A stretch of DNA of 64,000 nucleotides from Syngnathus acus (Eukaryota; Chordata; Actinopteri; Syngnathiformes; Syngnathidae). Location: positions 6,582,001 through 6,646,000 of the forward strand of contig NC_051106.1 in assembly GCF_901709675.1 (NCBI RefSeq), given 5' to 3'. Both the position numbers and the translations under genes were made by a program. The notes under the pieces are model-generated. The model was not told the DNA's origin, ran no database searches, and was given only the letters and a program-made list of their open reading frames with translations. Shown one piece after another: positions 12,201 through 24,287 of the stretch. Every line of letters begins with the position of its first letter. Position 1 is the first letter of the stretch.

Positions 12201-15200
12201 GGCAGACAGCTCCGACTCCTCTTGCCCCATAGGCTGCTCCCCCGCCGTCACTTCAGGCCCTTGAATGGCTCTCCTGCGGGACAAAACACACAGCAACTGA
12301 CATCAAAAGACATCAATGGTACTGTAGAGCTAAACGCTTCAAATGGATGGATGACGTTATAGGTCAAGGATGGTTTATTTATCAGGGAGTCTGTTCTCCA
12401 TCACATCTCACCCTTGCTCCATTACTCTCTTTCCTCCTTTTCGGCCTCAATTTATTTTCCCAGGAACGCATGGCTAACTCCCTCAGCTATTTATCTTCCT
12501 GTGTGTGTGTGCAGGGTGGAGTTTATGGCATTTGCACTCTTCTTTCACCTACGGTGTCCAGGCTGCTGCTTGTCCTGGCAGATTAATGAGAATAAAACGC
12601 TGCTAGGAGGTTGTCTTCGAATGAGGAAAGCGCAAGTCGGTACTGTCGGGAATGAAACTTGGCTTTGAACATCATGTGGGATACGCCTAGAAGCTAGATA
12701 GCTCGAATAGTTACAAGATTTGTAATAAGTTTGTTAGCCTGCTAATTATTTGACTGAACAAATAGCGAAATAATTTTGGGAGGAGCTTCATTTGGTCAAG
12801 CCATAGCCTTGTCTAATAAAAAAAAAAAAAGTGTTTTGACGCCAACTTGTGGCCTTTACAGGTAATTACAAGCTTTTCTTTTTTTAGTGGGCCTCAATGA
12901 CTCGCAGTAACTGTTGGGAAGAAAGTGATGTTAGCCACCTGATTAAAAATACATATTGGATTGTAGTTCCATGACGATATAAATTAATTTTTTTAAAAAG
13001 TCAGTGTTACCTGAAAGACAGGGACCGGACCGATGCTGCTACCCTCTCGAAAATGGAGTGCCTCAGATTGTCCTCTTCAAGCTCTTCGTCTGAACTCTCC
13101 CCTTTGTAGTAGTCGTCCTCCTCCTTTATACAAGGAAATCATCACAAACACAAAATTGTAAGCTGTGTTTCAATGTTTGATATTTTTGCAGGGTCTCAGT
13201 GCCAAGTTATTGTTGTGTGAAGGAGTCCTTGAATAACCTGCACAGGCAAAGAGCACTGGACCGGACCTCTGCGACAAAGTGAACCAGAAGTCCTTTTTAT
13301 GACCAGATTGACGCCGCTGGGATTCTCCTCTAACTTCTTTACGAGGTTAGCCCTGCTCCAGCCCACCTAAAGCAATATAAGTGGTTCGGAAGATAAATGA
13401 AGGAATGAATGGGGGGGTTTTTTCCAATGGGGGGGGGGAAAAAACTCACCACTATCTGGTCATTGACTTTGATGACTTCATCTCCAGCCAAGATCTTTGC
13501 AACAGCGCTTGAAGGCTAAAGAATGATACGCACATTTTTCCACCAATTTTTTCCAAGCATGTAGATCCTCTGGAAAATTGATTTTGACACAGCCAAACGT
13601 TTAAATTGCAGTAACAACAGTCTAACCTCTGCTGCAGTTCCGGTCACATAGTGGTTATTGGAGCCAATGGATGTTATCTCGATGCCCTGAGACAAACAAA
13701 GACAATTAGGGAGGAGATAAAATAACACACACACATACACACAGGAGCATTGTTCTGTCATCGCTGCGTGAAATATCGACGTCTGTCTCTAGATGCATCG
13801 ACGGCTCGCTGTGTAATTAGCCACGAGCTAGCTCTGATTCATTATATTCAGCCATAGGAGCGAACTAATCTCACCCTGGAGACGCGATCAATAATATAGT
13901 TCACAGAGAAGATATACACTAACGGACAAAACTGTGTTTTTTCCACAAAGAGAGATCTTTATCACGGAAAAGCAAAGAATAAAACAAATATAATTGATAA
14001 CATGGCGATAATGTAAAATAATACGCTACAGATTTTCTGCCATTATTTCACGGCTGCTTCTGAAAAGTGTGTGGTACAGATGGGCTGAATTGAAATGTTC
14101 CTTTGAATAATAAAAGGACGTGGGAGGAAGTTTCTAAAAGAGGCAAAGAAGTAAAAAGGAGAGATAAAATGGTTGCGTTGAGTTCATCATGAGGCACGAA
14201 CAACCTTGGATAAAAAAGAAGATCTTAAATTAAGATTCAAGACTGAGGAGAAAGTTTGGAGTGTCGATGGGATGTGAAAATTCAAATGGGTTCAAATTAG
14301 AATGATGAGAACATTACCAGCTGGTCTCCCGGTGAAACGGGCACTAGGTCGACGCTCTCAAGCTGCGTGGTGTTGCTAAGCAAAGCCTCCGGACTGCTGT
14401 TCAGAATCTCGTCGCACACCAACACTAATTGACGGCACTTAAGCCACAAGAAATGGGAGCGTTAAAAAAAAAAAAATTATAATAACAGTGGGAACAAGTA
14501 GGAGGAAATTAAAGTGACCTACCACGGAGATGATGTCCTTCTCTTTCTCGTAGACACTTGTACGTTTCTATGGGATGGATAAAATGTCACATGGTCAATA
14601 TGTATGTCATCTAATACTGCTGATTAATATCGACTGCTAGCGGAAATGGGACAAGCTCACCCGAAAAAAAAAAAAAAAAAAATCAGGCCATTTCCTGTTC
14701 ACATCATCAATCCGGTAAAATGAAATTTAAAATAAAATAACACAGACAACTTTGACATTTGTTGCACTCAAACATAAGCGATAAAATCTCAAATATTTGC
14801 CTTTTCATATTCATACTCCTCACTCATAAAAAAGAAAGTTTCGAATTTATTTTTTTCATCAAGGTCTCCTCTGATGATATGGATAAAAAGACGGTATTGT
14901 GCTGTGCTGGGTTGTGTGGCTTAGTGTGTGTGTGTGTACGCGTCTGTGTGTGTGTCTTTGTCCCAAAGCTGATCTCTCCGTGGTTGTCAAGGAAACAAAG
15001 ACAAGCTATTATGTAGGAGTATGGGGGAAAAGAAGGCAAAGCATTGGCACAAGATTAATTCACAGTTGAAATATGCAAAACACTTGACGACGTACGTTGT
15101 TTTTTTCCTTTTTGAGCAAACAGTCTCGAGAGCCTCCTGGGGCAAGTTTACATTCATCAAATATTTTTTTATTTGCCAGCGGGTCAACTATAAAAAGACT

Positions 15201-18200
15201 GCTGCATCAAGCAGCTTCTCCTTTTTCTTAAGCTCAGTAAAGGTTACGCGATTCCAATTTTAAACCTTGAATTAATTATTCTTATAAGTAGCCCGAGTAC
15301 CTGGCAAAAAAAAAAAAAACACGCCATCAGATTTACATACCTCAAACGTAAAGCCTCCAGTTCAAAGTTCACACAGCCCTTCACCCTTTTTTGTGCTTTT
15401 CCCTCCTGGCTGACTTCAACGCCGCCTCAGCTCAAGGCTGGCTGAGCGCAGCAACGACACGCAACAAAACTGAGACCAGCTGACTTCCTATCGTGGTGGC
15501 CTTCGGGCCGCTGGGAAGCATGATCGCGCTCACGCTTGACCAAACAGGAAATAAGAGTCCTTTCTTTGGTGTCAAGCGTGAGAAGCGACTCTTGTGAGAG
15601 CCGTGACTGATGTAATACTTTGCTACTGATGCGACCTGTTTGTAACGCTTATAGGATGAGGTCATGTGACACATACACGTGTGTGTGTATGTGGAGGAAC
15701 TCTATCAGCATCACTTTGCAATAGTAAAACAAATATCAAACTTGTCTCGCGGGTTTCTCCTATCTAAAAACATCTTTCTCCATGAAAATGAAAGGAAATG
15801 CCATTAATTTGTTCCAGTCCCACAAACAAGAAGTTTTACATAGAAGTGGTTTAGTAGGAGACAGTAATATTGGTTGTTTTTTCACAGCACACAAAAAAAT
15901 ACACCTGTGGCGATTTTGTTATGTATTTTTTCTTCATGTGTTGTGCTGCTTGTGTTCATCCATCCAGTGTACTCAAGTTAAGAAAACTACATGCTAATCA
16001 CAGTAGCATCCGCAAAAACCACCGAGTCGACAAACCTGAATCCGAAGCTCAAGAAACGAGAAGCACGTGAAGTAATCGCCTAAACCGTGAGCATACGCAA
16101 CATAACATACGAGAATCCAAAACAGGAAGTGAGCGAACAATAGGGCGCCATTATCAAGTTGACTGTTATCATCAAGTTGTGATCTCGCCGATCAATCACT
16201 TCCAACATGTGAGTGGAAAACATCCTCTGAGTCAGCTCCATTTGTCTCCTCCACATCACCGGACACTCAGACACTCATGCTCCTATTTTTGACATCATTT
16301 TTTCCAAATAGTTGACCTCCTTATCAGCTGCGTCATCATTTTCAAATGAATCAGTCGCATGCATAGTCGATAACAACATCCAGGTTTTGTCAACTGAGAG
16401 CAGAAGTAGACTATGATCTATTTCGAGAGGTATAGCAACAGATTAAGGGAGCTAGTAACAGTACCTGCTGTGCCGGGTCGCAATCCAAAACAGGTCCTAA
16501 ATTTAAACTCCTTTAAAATGGCATGCTGGTTTCCCTTTTTTGTTCGATCCCCAATGCCTTTCAGGCTTAAATGTCCGACACGTCTCTTCTTCTTGCTGCT
16601 GTGTTCACGATAGAAAACCTCCCCAGGGAGTCAAAAGTTGGTCAGGAGTCACTGTGTAATCTCCTCCTCCTCCTCCTCCTTTGACGACAGTATCAGTCAA
16701 TAAGTCAGCCATCCAAGCTCATCCCGTCTACTTAGCGTTTGACATTCAGCCTTTAAGGACCTCGCTGGCTAATTTCTCCCTCCACACCTTGAAAAGAAAA
16801 CCCCTCTGGTAGTCACATGTCCACTGTCTGGCCCTCCTCCTTCTTTAGTCTTTAAGGTACAAGCGGCTTCAAATATGCCAGGAATGTCGAGATAACGCAG
16901 GTTACAAAAAAGGGAGCTTGTGCTCCTGTTTGGGTTCAGCAAGTTGTAGTTCCTCTATATGGAGATCTTGAGGGGAAAAAGTCTTCCTCTTTAAAAGTAT
17001 TTAAAAAGAATCACGTTTTTCTATTGTGCATTCAAGAGAAGCGGAAAGTAATTAAAAAATAAATAAATAAATGTGTATTGTAATTTCCACTAACAACCCA
17101 GGTTAAACTAAGCTCCTCCTCAACGTACAAAGCTTGTCTCTCAGTCGAGATGCATCACTTTGACATATTTCCTCGACACCGATCTAGACGAGAGCTTTGA
17201 AGCAACTTCCGGCACATCATTAAGAAATTGGACGGATGGGAAAAAAAAATATACCAACCTTTTGCACGATCGCCCCGAGTTCTTTGCAATGGCTCACGAT
17301 TTTTTTGCTCGTCTTGCGTCCGCTCAGATGCGAGAGCTTATACCTGACCAAACACAATCAAGTTGCACGCCGTCAACATTTTTAAAACGTAGAGCACAAC
17401 ACGTTGAAATTCCTTACTGACCTATTCAGTAAGCAGAAAAGTCCTTTGGCTGAAGGGATGAGCTCCACCACCGCGTGCAATACACTGGTGGACAGCTTGG
17501 TGGCGCTCTGCCCGTCGTAGCTGTTGTGGCGCCAACGCCCCTGGATGCCCATCTGCAAGTTGTTGGCCAACATTCGCAGCTTCTCCGCCAGGCCGTGCAG
17601 GGTTTCCCCACCGTCGCCGTATGACTGACAGGGACGATTCACGTCAAATTCGTCAATATTCAAAGCTTGAGCGCAATTGGTTGCATTCAGGCCGCTCTCG
17701 ACAGGGGTCAAGAGGTTTGTTCTACTCGGGCTTTGTTGTTACATATCAACCAGTGGCACTAATCCGGACTCTCAGAAGTGGCCAAGAATTTTTCATGGTC
17801 TTATCCACGCCGCAATGACGTAACGACGCTCTTGAACGCGTTCAACCTCCTCCATGTGACGCTGGCTTTTGTGAATGAGCGCCGGTCACAAGGCAAACAG
17901 GCGGGCGGATGGTCCTCTGTCATGTCAACGCAAACTGTGGAAGTGGCTCTTATGAAAACGCGTCTGTTGTTGAAGATTTACGTAAGCCTTCTCATTCATT
18001 GAAGGAGAATCCTGTCTGTGATTTGGCAACAGATTTAAGCAGCTTGAGCCTGCTCAGTTAGCCTACAAACACACGACTGCTTTAGTGTTATAAATAAACC
18101 TCCTTCACAAGTGCATGACTTTTTCTTCTAGGAATGAAACAAACAACACGAGACGAAACTCAGCCCATGCTGCTCGAAGGAGAACACGACGTTCTGTGAA

Positions 18201-19399
18201 TTCAGCATTAGACTGTAAACGATTGTGTCGGCGCTCCGGTACCAACATAAGTCATCGTCAATGCCCTCGAGACAAACATCCCTCGCCTCACCGTCACCAT
18301 GGTCACGTATTGTACACAAAATACACGTGATTGTGTTTTTCCCGCCTCACCAAGGAGCACAGCTTCTCCACGGCCTCGAGGATCAACTCCTGGTGGCCGA
18401 TCTTGCACACGCCCAGCCGTTCCAGGTCTACTGAAGTCAATTGGAGCAAATCCAGGCCAGATAGGTGCCACTCTGACAAGGCGTAGCGATGCAAGGGTGC
18501 GTCCAGACCTGGCAGTTGGAAGTAGGAGATGGGAAGAGTCAGGCTTTTCATACTGAAAGCCCATATTAGCAGGGGGAAAAAAAAAAAAAAATAACAAGCC
18601 GGGACATGCAGCTGGAGCATTGACACGAATTTGTATTGGCAAACCACAACAAAACTTTTGTTAACCCTTGAAAAGTTATGACGTAAAAGTGTCTGTTTAT
18701 TTAACTAGAAAATAATAAATGTGCATGTAAAAGTACATAAGTATTGTACGGAAGAGGATTAGGGCCAGTGAAGAAAAAAAAAAAAACGAGGGGTTACAGG
18801 ATTCTACTTTAAAGTCAGAATTCCCACTTTCTGACTTTCAAGTCAGAATTCTGAGAATAAAGTCAGAATTTGACTTTAAAGTCAGAATTCTGAGAAAAAA
18901 GTCAGAATCCTGTCACCCCTCGTTTTTTTTTCTTCACTGGCCCTAATCCTCTTCCGTAGTATTGGGACAGATAAACACACAATATTTCCGAAATACAAGC
19001 AGTCATTAAGCTACTTTGTTATTTCAACAGCTAATAGTGTCACTGTATTGTATTTAATAGTAAAAGGAAAGTCTTAAACACAAGTATGTGTAGCTGTAGT
19101 TGCGCTAATCATTCTAAACTTTAGAGAAAAGTCTGATTGGGGGGGGGAAAAAGCATGTCACAACACTGTTGACAGGACTGTTATGGCTCCTCCGGGCCAC
19201 TTCCTCATTCCACCTCCACCTTTCACTTCCCAAAGGATTCCCGTGTGTTTGCAATCGATTTGTGACTCCAAAGTAGCTCGGAAGCGATCACAGCAACGAG
19301 AAAAAAAAAAAACTGGTGTAAAAGGCAGTGGTGAGAATCGGGCTCACCTTGGAGCCATTGGCACACAGTCTCCTCGCTCCAGGCCGTGATCGGCTCCAT
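9244..19399 (-). CDS. cnksr1: connector enhancer of KSR 1 (CNK1) scaffold
   Basis: Scaffold at the inner plasma membrane that links Ras, Raf and Rho signalling. About 830 residues in 20 coding exons: 19348-19399, 18351-18508, 17418-17624, 14523-14567, 14318-14437, 13627-13686, 13450-13515, 13238-13366, 13011-13123, 12149-12273, 11900-12075, 11766-11799, 11529-11704, 11370-11443, 11222-11293, 10900-10970, 10725-10786, 10564-10671, 10309-10490, 9244-9708. Domains in order: SAM (MEPITAWSEETVCQWLQG on), CRIC helices, PDZ (LGIEITS..VKVNDQIVVGWS), PH (LSRRRVSCREI, GWLWKKRKESS, KGASLYWY), then a conserved C-terminal block (GGVSLMGQEQPLT, RALQSTLK) and a coiled segment. The start fits human CNKSR1, which also begins MEP. 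The final exon adds an Ala/Val/Thr-rich tail not in the human protein. One junction (10672-10724) does not keep phase. Confidence 0.92.
12785..12836 (-). repeat. dispersed repeat, copy 2 (intron of cnksr1)
   Basis: Reverse complement of the repeat at 6905-6966: a T tract, TTAGACA, GGCTTGACC and AAATGAAGCTCCTCCC in the same order. It lies in the cnksr1 intron between exons 12149-12273 and 13011-13123. Confidence 0.55.
15748..15835. repeat. decayed copy of the 8829-8960 repeat
   Basis: Shares CATCTTTCTCCATGAAAATG, then AAAGGAAATGCCATTAAT and TTGTTCCAG with the repeat at 8829-8960. It lies in the large cnksr1 intron between 14567 and 17418, which otherwise shows no coding sequence. Confidence 0.45.
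18747..18958. mobile_element. MITE with long terminal inverted repeats and 6-bp TSD
   Basis: A 212-bp element in a cnksr1 intron. It starts TACGGAAGAGGATTAGGGCC and ends with the exact reverse complement (GGCCCTAATCCTCTTCCGTA). The inverted arms extend inward through CAGTGAAGAAAA and CGAGGGGT. Both sides carry the direct repeat GTATTG (18741-18746 and 18959-18964), a 6-bp target-site duplication. The core is made of repeated AAAGTCAGAATT units in both directions. There is no coding capacity, so it is non-autonomous. The near-identical arms suggest a fairly recent insertion. Confidence 0.9.
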
Positions 19400-20675
19400 G
19401 CTCGGCTCCACTCGCTCCCCGCCGCCTTGGCTGACGTTTACCTGGCCGTGGTTGTTGTTGTTGTTTGAAGGAAGACGGGAAAGTAGCTCTCGAGTCGGAC
19501 GACGACGACGTGTGGCACCCCTTTGTTCAGGTACAGGTGGGTGGGGGTAAGTGGCAAAGCCCCTGAGCTCCCTCTCGTTGCCAACCAATGGTGGTATGAC
19601 CTGGTGTTGGCTCGTGAGTGAACGATCCGTTCTAAAGCACGAGTCCTTTCAGTGAACGAATCACTTCCTACAGTGATTCGTTCTTTTTTCAGTTCATATG
19701 ACTTCAACCAGTAGGTGTCGGTAATGCCCATTGAAGCTGGTGCCACCTCGCCGTAAAACAAAACGAAGAAGAAAATGTAACTTCCCGTTCACGAACGAGT
19801 CGTGAATTGCATTTCCCGTTCACCAACGAACGAATCTGTGAGTGAACGAATCACTCACTGAGTGAATCATTCACTGAGTGATTCGCATTTCCAGTTCACC
19901 GCGAGAACGGATCAGTGAGGGAATGAATCCTGGCTTTCCCGTTCACGAACGAGTCAATGAGTGAACTGCCTTCCTGTGCATCAACGGATCAGTCAGTGCG
20001 TCTCTTGGCGTGAACTATGTTAGCCAGATTCATTGAACGATTCGTTTGAACGAATCTGTTGAGTGAACCGATTCTAAAGATTCAGTTCACCTAAAAGACT
20101 GGAATGCACATCACTAGTATGACCCTCCTTCGTTCACCTGTGCGAAGTCTTGAATAAAGTTGTACGTGCAATTAAGCAACACTTGAGTCATGCGTCTTTA
20201 ATTTGTATTTTATTATATCTATTTTGTTTATATTTTTAAATTGTTGAAATATTTAAAAAAAACGTTTCGCTTTTGAGGATCTCCCCATGTTACTCAATGA
20301 CTATGAATTAATTTAGTCATTAAAATAACTACAAAGGAAATAATTATTTCTAAATTAATAACTATTAACTATACTTCGTACAGCGCAGTTTTACTTTTCA
20401 ATAATTATTAGAACTTTATTTTCATAACGTCACCTCATTATCTTTGTTACATTGCAATTTTATTCACTTAAAGAGAAAGTCAAGTCAAACATTTTATCCT
20501 CAATATGTTCTACACAGCACTAGTCCAAACACAATATTCTGATTAATATTGTGTTTGTGGAATATAAAATTAAGCATCAAAATCCATGACGACTACAAAT
20601 AAAATGACAGTTGCTCACACACACAAACAAATATTCGATAAAACTTTATGTACAGACTAAAAAATATATCTCTGA
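19400..20675. other. region between cnksr1 start and pole2 stop
   Basis: Holds the cnksr1 5' UTR and promoter, a 500-bp repeat block (19590-20105), then AT-rich DNA that includes the likely pole2 3' UTR. TTTATT at 20459-20464 is a possible pole2 poly(A) signal read on the minus strand. No coding exon seen. Confidence 0.5.
19590..20105. repeat. repeat built of GTGAACGAATC-type palindromic units
   Basis: About 500 bp containing more than ten copies of short units such as GTGAACGAATCACT, GATTCGTTC and CCCGTTCACGAACGAG on both strands, so the block can fold into many hairpins. Near its left side it carries CCAGTAGGTGTCGGTAATGC and GTAAAACAAAACGAAGAAGA, blocks I associate with a widespread teleost dispersed repeat. 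It ends with GGAATGCACATCACTAG. The family is unassigned and no reading frame is supported. Confidence 0.6.
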
Positions 20676-23600
20676 TTATAGTCCTTGAAGTTTGCTGTGG
20701 AAACATAAAATAACAGTCATGTTATTCACCTAATTTATTCATCCATTTAAATAAATGTACAAAACGGTCCTTACCTGTCCTCAATGGTTTTGTTGGCTGG
20801 ATAGTAAACTTTAAATGTAAAACCACTTCTTAGGAAAGAGCCCTGGTGAAGTGATGAATAAAGTTTTCATTAATGACGACTCACAATTTCTTTTTTGTTT
20901 GGGAAAAAATAATCTATTAGCATTGTTTGAGCTCTCTGAATCGCTCCAAGATGCCAATTAGTAGCGCCAGAGCTTCAACCAATAGGAAATTAGTAACTGG
21001 GGTCAAGGAAGTACGTTACATACCGGATTGACGCAAAGGCAGTCGGAGTGTGTGACGCTGAAGGGGTCGTACTTGTCGGCAAAGACCACCATGTCGGGAA
21101 CGGGGTACACGCGCAGGGCGTAGTCGTAGGCCCAAAACACGGGAGTGACATAAAGAGGCAGCGGGGCCAGGTGAGCCTGCGACAGAATGCTCCGGACAAA
21201 CTGACAACAACAACAGTGTCAACAGTGGGACAACTTTTTTTTTTCTTTTTTGAAAGACACTCACATGATTGGGAATATCCAGGTTGCTGTTAGGCAAGCC
21301 CACACAATTCCTGCACATTTTGTTGACCAAGTCCTCACGGATGACAATGATCTCCTGACTGCAGTATTGGATCCTGAAAGAGACCATGAACAGTATTTAA
21401 GCAAAACCACATTCATTTGCCAGAGCTTAACTTAGCTTTGACTTACCTGCACGGGTTGGTGGTGAACGCGCAAAAAGGAACCCTCTGTCTGAACTCCTCG
21501 GTGATGTGATTCGCCAGCGGAGGTCTGAGCGAAGACATGAATCAGTAGTCGACAGTTTTTGTCAACATTTTGTTGTTTTTCAGGTTAAAAAAATGTGATG
21601 GAGTTCCATTCCTACTATGTAAAAAAATAACAAAAATCTGTCAACAAAGGAGATTTGTAGTCTATTTATTCTTCAATATAAATATTACCGTGGTAGGATG
21701 GTGCCCGGGCCTGGATCTTCAGGGCCAGGAACAAACACAAAACGACTACTGCAGGTTCAAGAAGAGGGCAATGGCAGTGAGACACGAATTCAAATTTAAA
21801 CGACAATGACAAAAAAAAACACTCTTACTTGTTGAGTATGTTAGGATGCGCACATATGCTGTCAGCTAACACCTTCAGCGACTCTAAAAAGAGAATAATG
21901 ATAGCAATGTGAGACTTTATCATTTCTCATTTGATTGTTAAGAGTTGGAGAGTTTACCCTTGAGTGATTTGACGTGACCTTTTCCATACGGAACAGAAGA
22001 GAAGTTTCCACAAAAGATGAAACACGTGGGAGGCATTGCCGCGTAACCTGGTGGTACAAATTGTCCACACGGTTCGAGTCAGTCATTCATTAGAGCGGAG
22101 CTGCTGGTAGACACGTACCTGAGAACATGAGGTTGAGCTTCTCCATCACTTCCGCGTTGTCCAGCCACACGTCGGAAACCAGTACAAACATGGCGTCGTC
22201 GTTTTCCTCCTCCAGTTGCTTGAGCTTGACCGACGCTTTCACCGACGTAGTGGAGGGACCGCCGAAAAAGTTGATGTTGCCAAAGTACGCCCTGGTGGCA
22301 GAAGTTAGGATACGAACAATGCCTGGTAACTCACATAAATTAAATTGCATGAAAAAAAAAAACAACAGAGGGAATAGAAAATAGATTTAAAAAATGGAAC
22401 TAATTATACTGTGTGGCTGATGAAGGTTCTATGGGCGGAGTGCCAAAACCATTGACGTGGAAAACAGAGTCCTCGTACCAGCCTGAAAGACAAGGTCGAA
22501 ACATTGAGCCCAGTCTGTATTATCATCGACAAGCCTTCAGACCATAATTTCCTTAAATTTTTGGATTCCACCTTCGTTAAATTAGGAACACTCAGTACAG
22601 CGTGTCACTCGACTTACCCTCAGCCAATACGAAACTGTATTCAGTGTAAAGGCCATTATGAAACTGGTGCAAGATGAATTAAGGCAAAACTCAATCGAAT
22701 TTTTTGTTCAATTGAAACACAAAAAGTAAAGGAAAGGATATTGCCTTGGACATATTGAGCTCTACTGTCCCAGTTGGATCCTCCAGGTAGAATTTCCCCT
22801 ATTAAAAGACAACATTTAAAAAAAAAAAAAACACAAATCCAAAAGATGAATGTATACTTGTGATTCTATATGGACCAAAAGGCACGTGGCCTGCCGCCTC
22901 ACCTCTCTTAGTTGCGTGATCATTCCGAGAACGATCACGCCCCCCAGTGTGGCCGTGCTGCCGAGCAAAGCTTCAATGGTCTTCAGCTGGATGAAAAAAA
23001 AATAATTATAATTAAAAAAAAAAAAAGAAACATCTTGAGGATTTGGGAGACCCACACTATGTTTTCAAAACTTGCTTGATTAATAATTTAGAATTAATAA
23101 CACATGGAAACTATTTGTGAAAAAAAGACTGAACTAAAATTTGACACATGAGGACAGCGATGACGAGGTTACCTGAAATTTGTTTTGATTGTGCACGACA
23201 GCAGCTCCTATGACAGGCGGGGTGAACAGCTCGTGTCGACGTGTGCGCTGTAAACCAAATTCAAACATAAGCACCTCATCAGAACACTTCTCAAAACAAA
23301 GACAGTAGTAAAAAAAAAAATCTGACCTGCAGTAAGATTGTGTAGCGCTCCCGAAAAAGTTCCGCCTTGTCTCTGGCGATGCCGCACAGGCCCGGAGTTG
23401 GATGGTTGGTCATACTTAGGCTGCCAATGGAATCAAAGAGGTACAAAGAGTATATCAAAATATATTTACATGCAAAGTACAAATACGACACTGTACAGTA
23501 ATTTACTTACGGAACAAACTTCTTCCGCTCCGCGTTGTAAATATATCTGGGCACGTCAAAGGCGCCGATGATGTTGAAAACGTTAGTCCTGGAAAAGAGT

Positions 23601-24287
23601 CAAAGTCACCTTCCGACTTAAAAAAATAAATAAAAATGCATTCGAGAGGTTTTTTGAGCTTCTTACATGGTTTCATCGCAGGATTGAAAGCAGTCCTGCA
23701 CGGCATTTTCCACCACCGATAGCTCGATCATGCTTGAAGTCACTATTGGATAAAACACAGATACAGACAACCAATATACACCATACGCTCGCACAAACTC
23801 ACATGGTTGCTTCTCCACAGCATCCAGCACCCTTTCGATGATGTCATCCAGCTCAGTGGGACTGACAGACAACAGGGCCTCTACCAGGCACTTGGTGGCC
23901 TCACTTTGACAACAACAAAGTATGTGTACATTCATATGTTTGCACAATAAAAAGCAACAAAAGGCAAAACTGCCAATGAACAACCAGTACAGTTCTTAAA
24001 TAGTAAATAGTGTCAATTTGAGTGAGCATTTTTCCTGTTTTGAAGTCAACTAGGTAATAAAGTAACAACAGAATGTAATTTTGAGCAATTATTTGACATT
24101 TGGTTGGGGAAAGTTACCAAATTCATAAAAAGAGTTTGACAGCTACACGAACGTCACGACTAGACAAGATCGACTTAATAGAATCAAAATAGAAATGATT
24201 TAGTTATACATACGGTCGGAGAATAAATCCCCGCATTTTGAAGTCAGCACAAACTCTGGACTTTATTCTCCGGGCAGCATCCATCAT
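20676..24287 (-). CDS. pole2: DNA polymerase epsilon subunit 2 (B subunit)
   Basis: Accessory B subunit of nuclear DNA polymerase epsilon, needed for leading-strand replication. Complete at 529 residues; human is 527. Nineteen coding exons: 24214-24287, 23803-23903, 23667-23742, 23511-23588, 23327-23420, 23173-23247, 22903-22986, 22742-22798, 22618-22666, 22410-22482, 22119-22291, 21958-22047, 21829-21883, 21689-21748, 21447-21524, 21265-21373, 21024-21200, 20775-20842, 20676-20694. All phases agree. The N-terminal helical domain ([17 protein letters not shown]) is followed by an OB fold ([18 protein letters not shown]) and an inactive calcineurin-like phosphoesterase domain ([63 protein letters not shown]). 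The end SKLQGL resembles human SKLQGF. Intron 8 (22667-22741) is a U12-type AT-AC intron. Confidence 0.97.
22667..22741 (-). other. pole2: U12-type AT-AC intron of pole2 (75 nt)
   Basis: Read on the minus strand, the intron begins ATATCCTTTC, the exact U12 AT-AC donor consensus. It contains CCTTAAT, close to the U12 branch consensus, with its A about 12 nt before the end, and it finishes in AC. Splicing here joins AAG GCA to CAG TTT CAT and gives KAQFHNG, matching human POLE2 KAQFHSG. No GT..AG alternative keeps both the frame and these residues. Confidence 0.88.

Noticed and set aside
14318-14437. Apparent two-base frameshift in a cnksr1 exon
   Set aside because: On re-reading, the exon is exactly 120 bases and stays in frame from CRQLVLVCDEILN through LESVDLVPVSPGDQL; the break was my counting slip.
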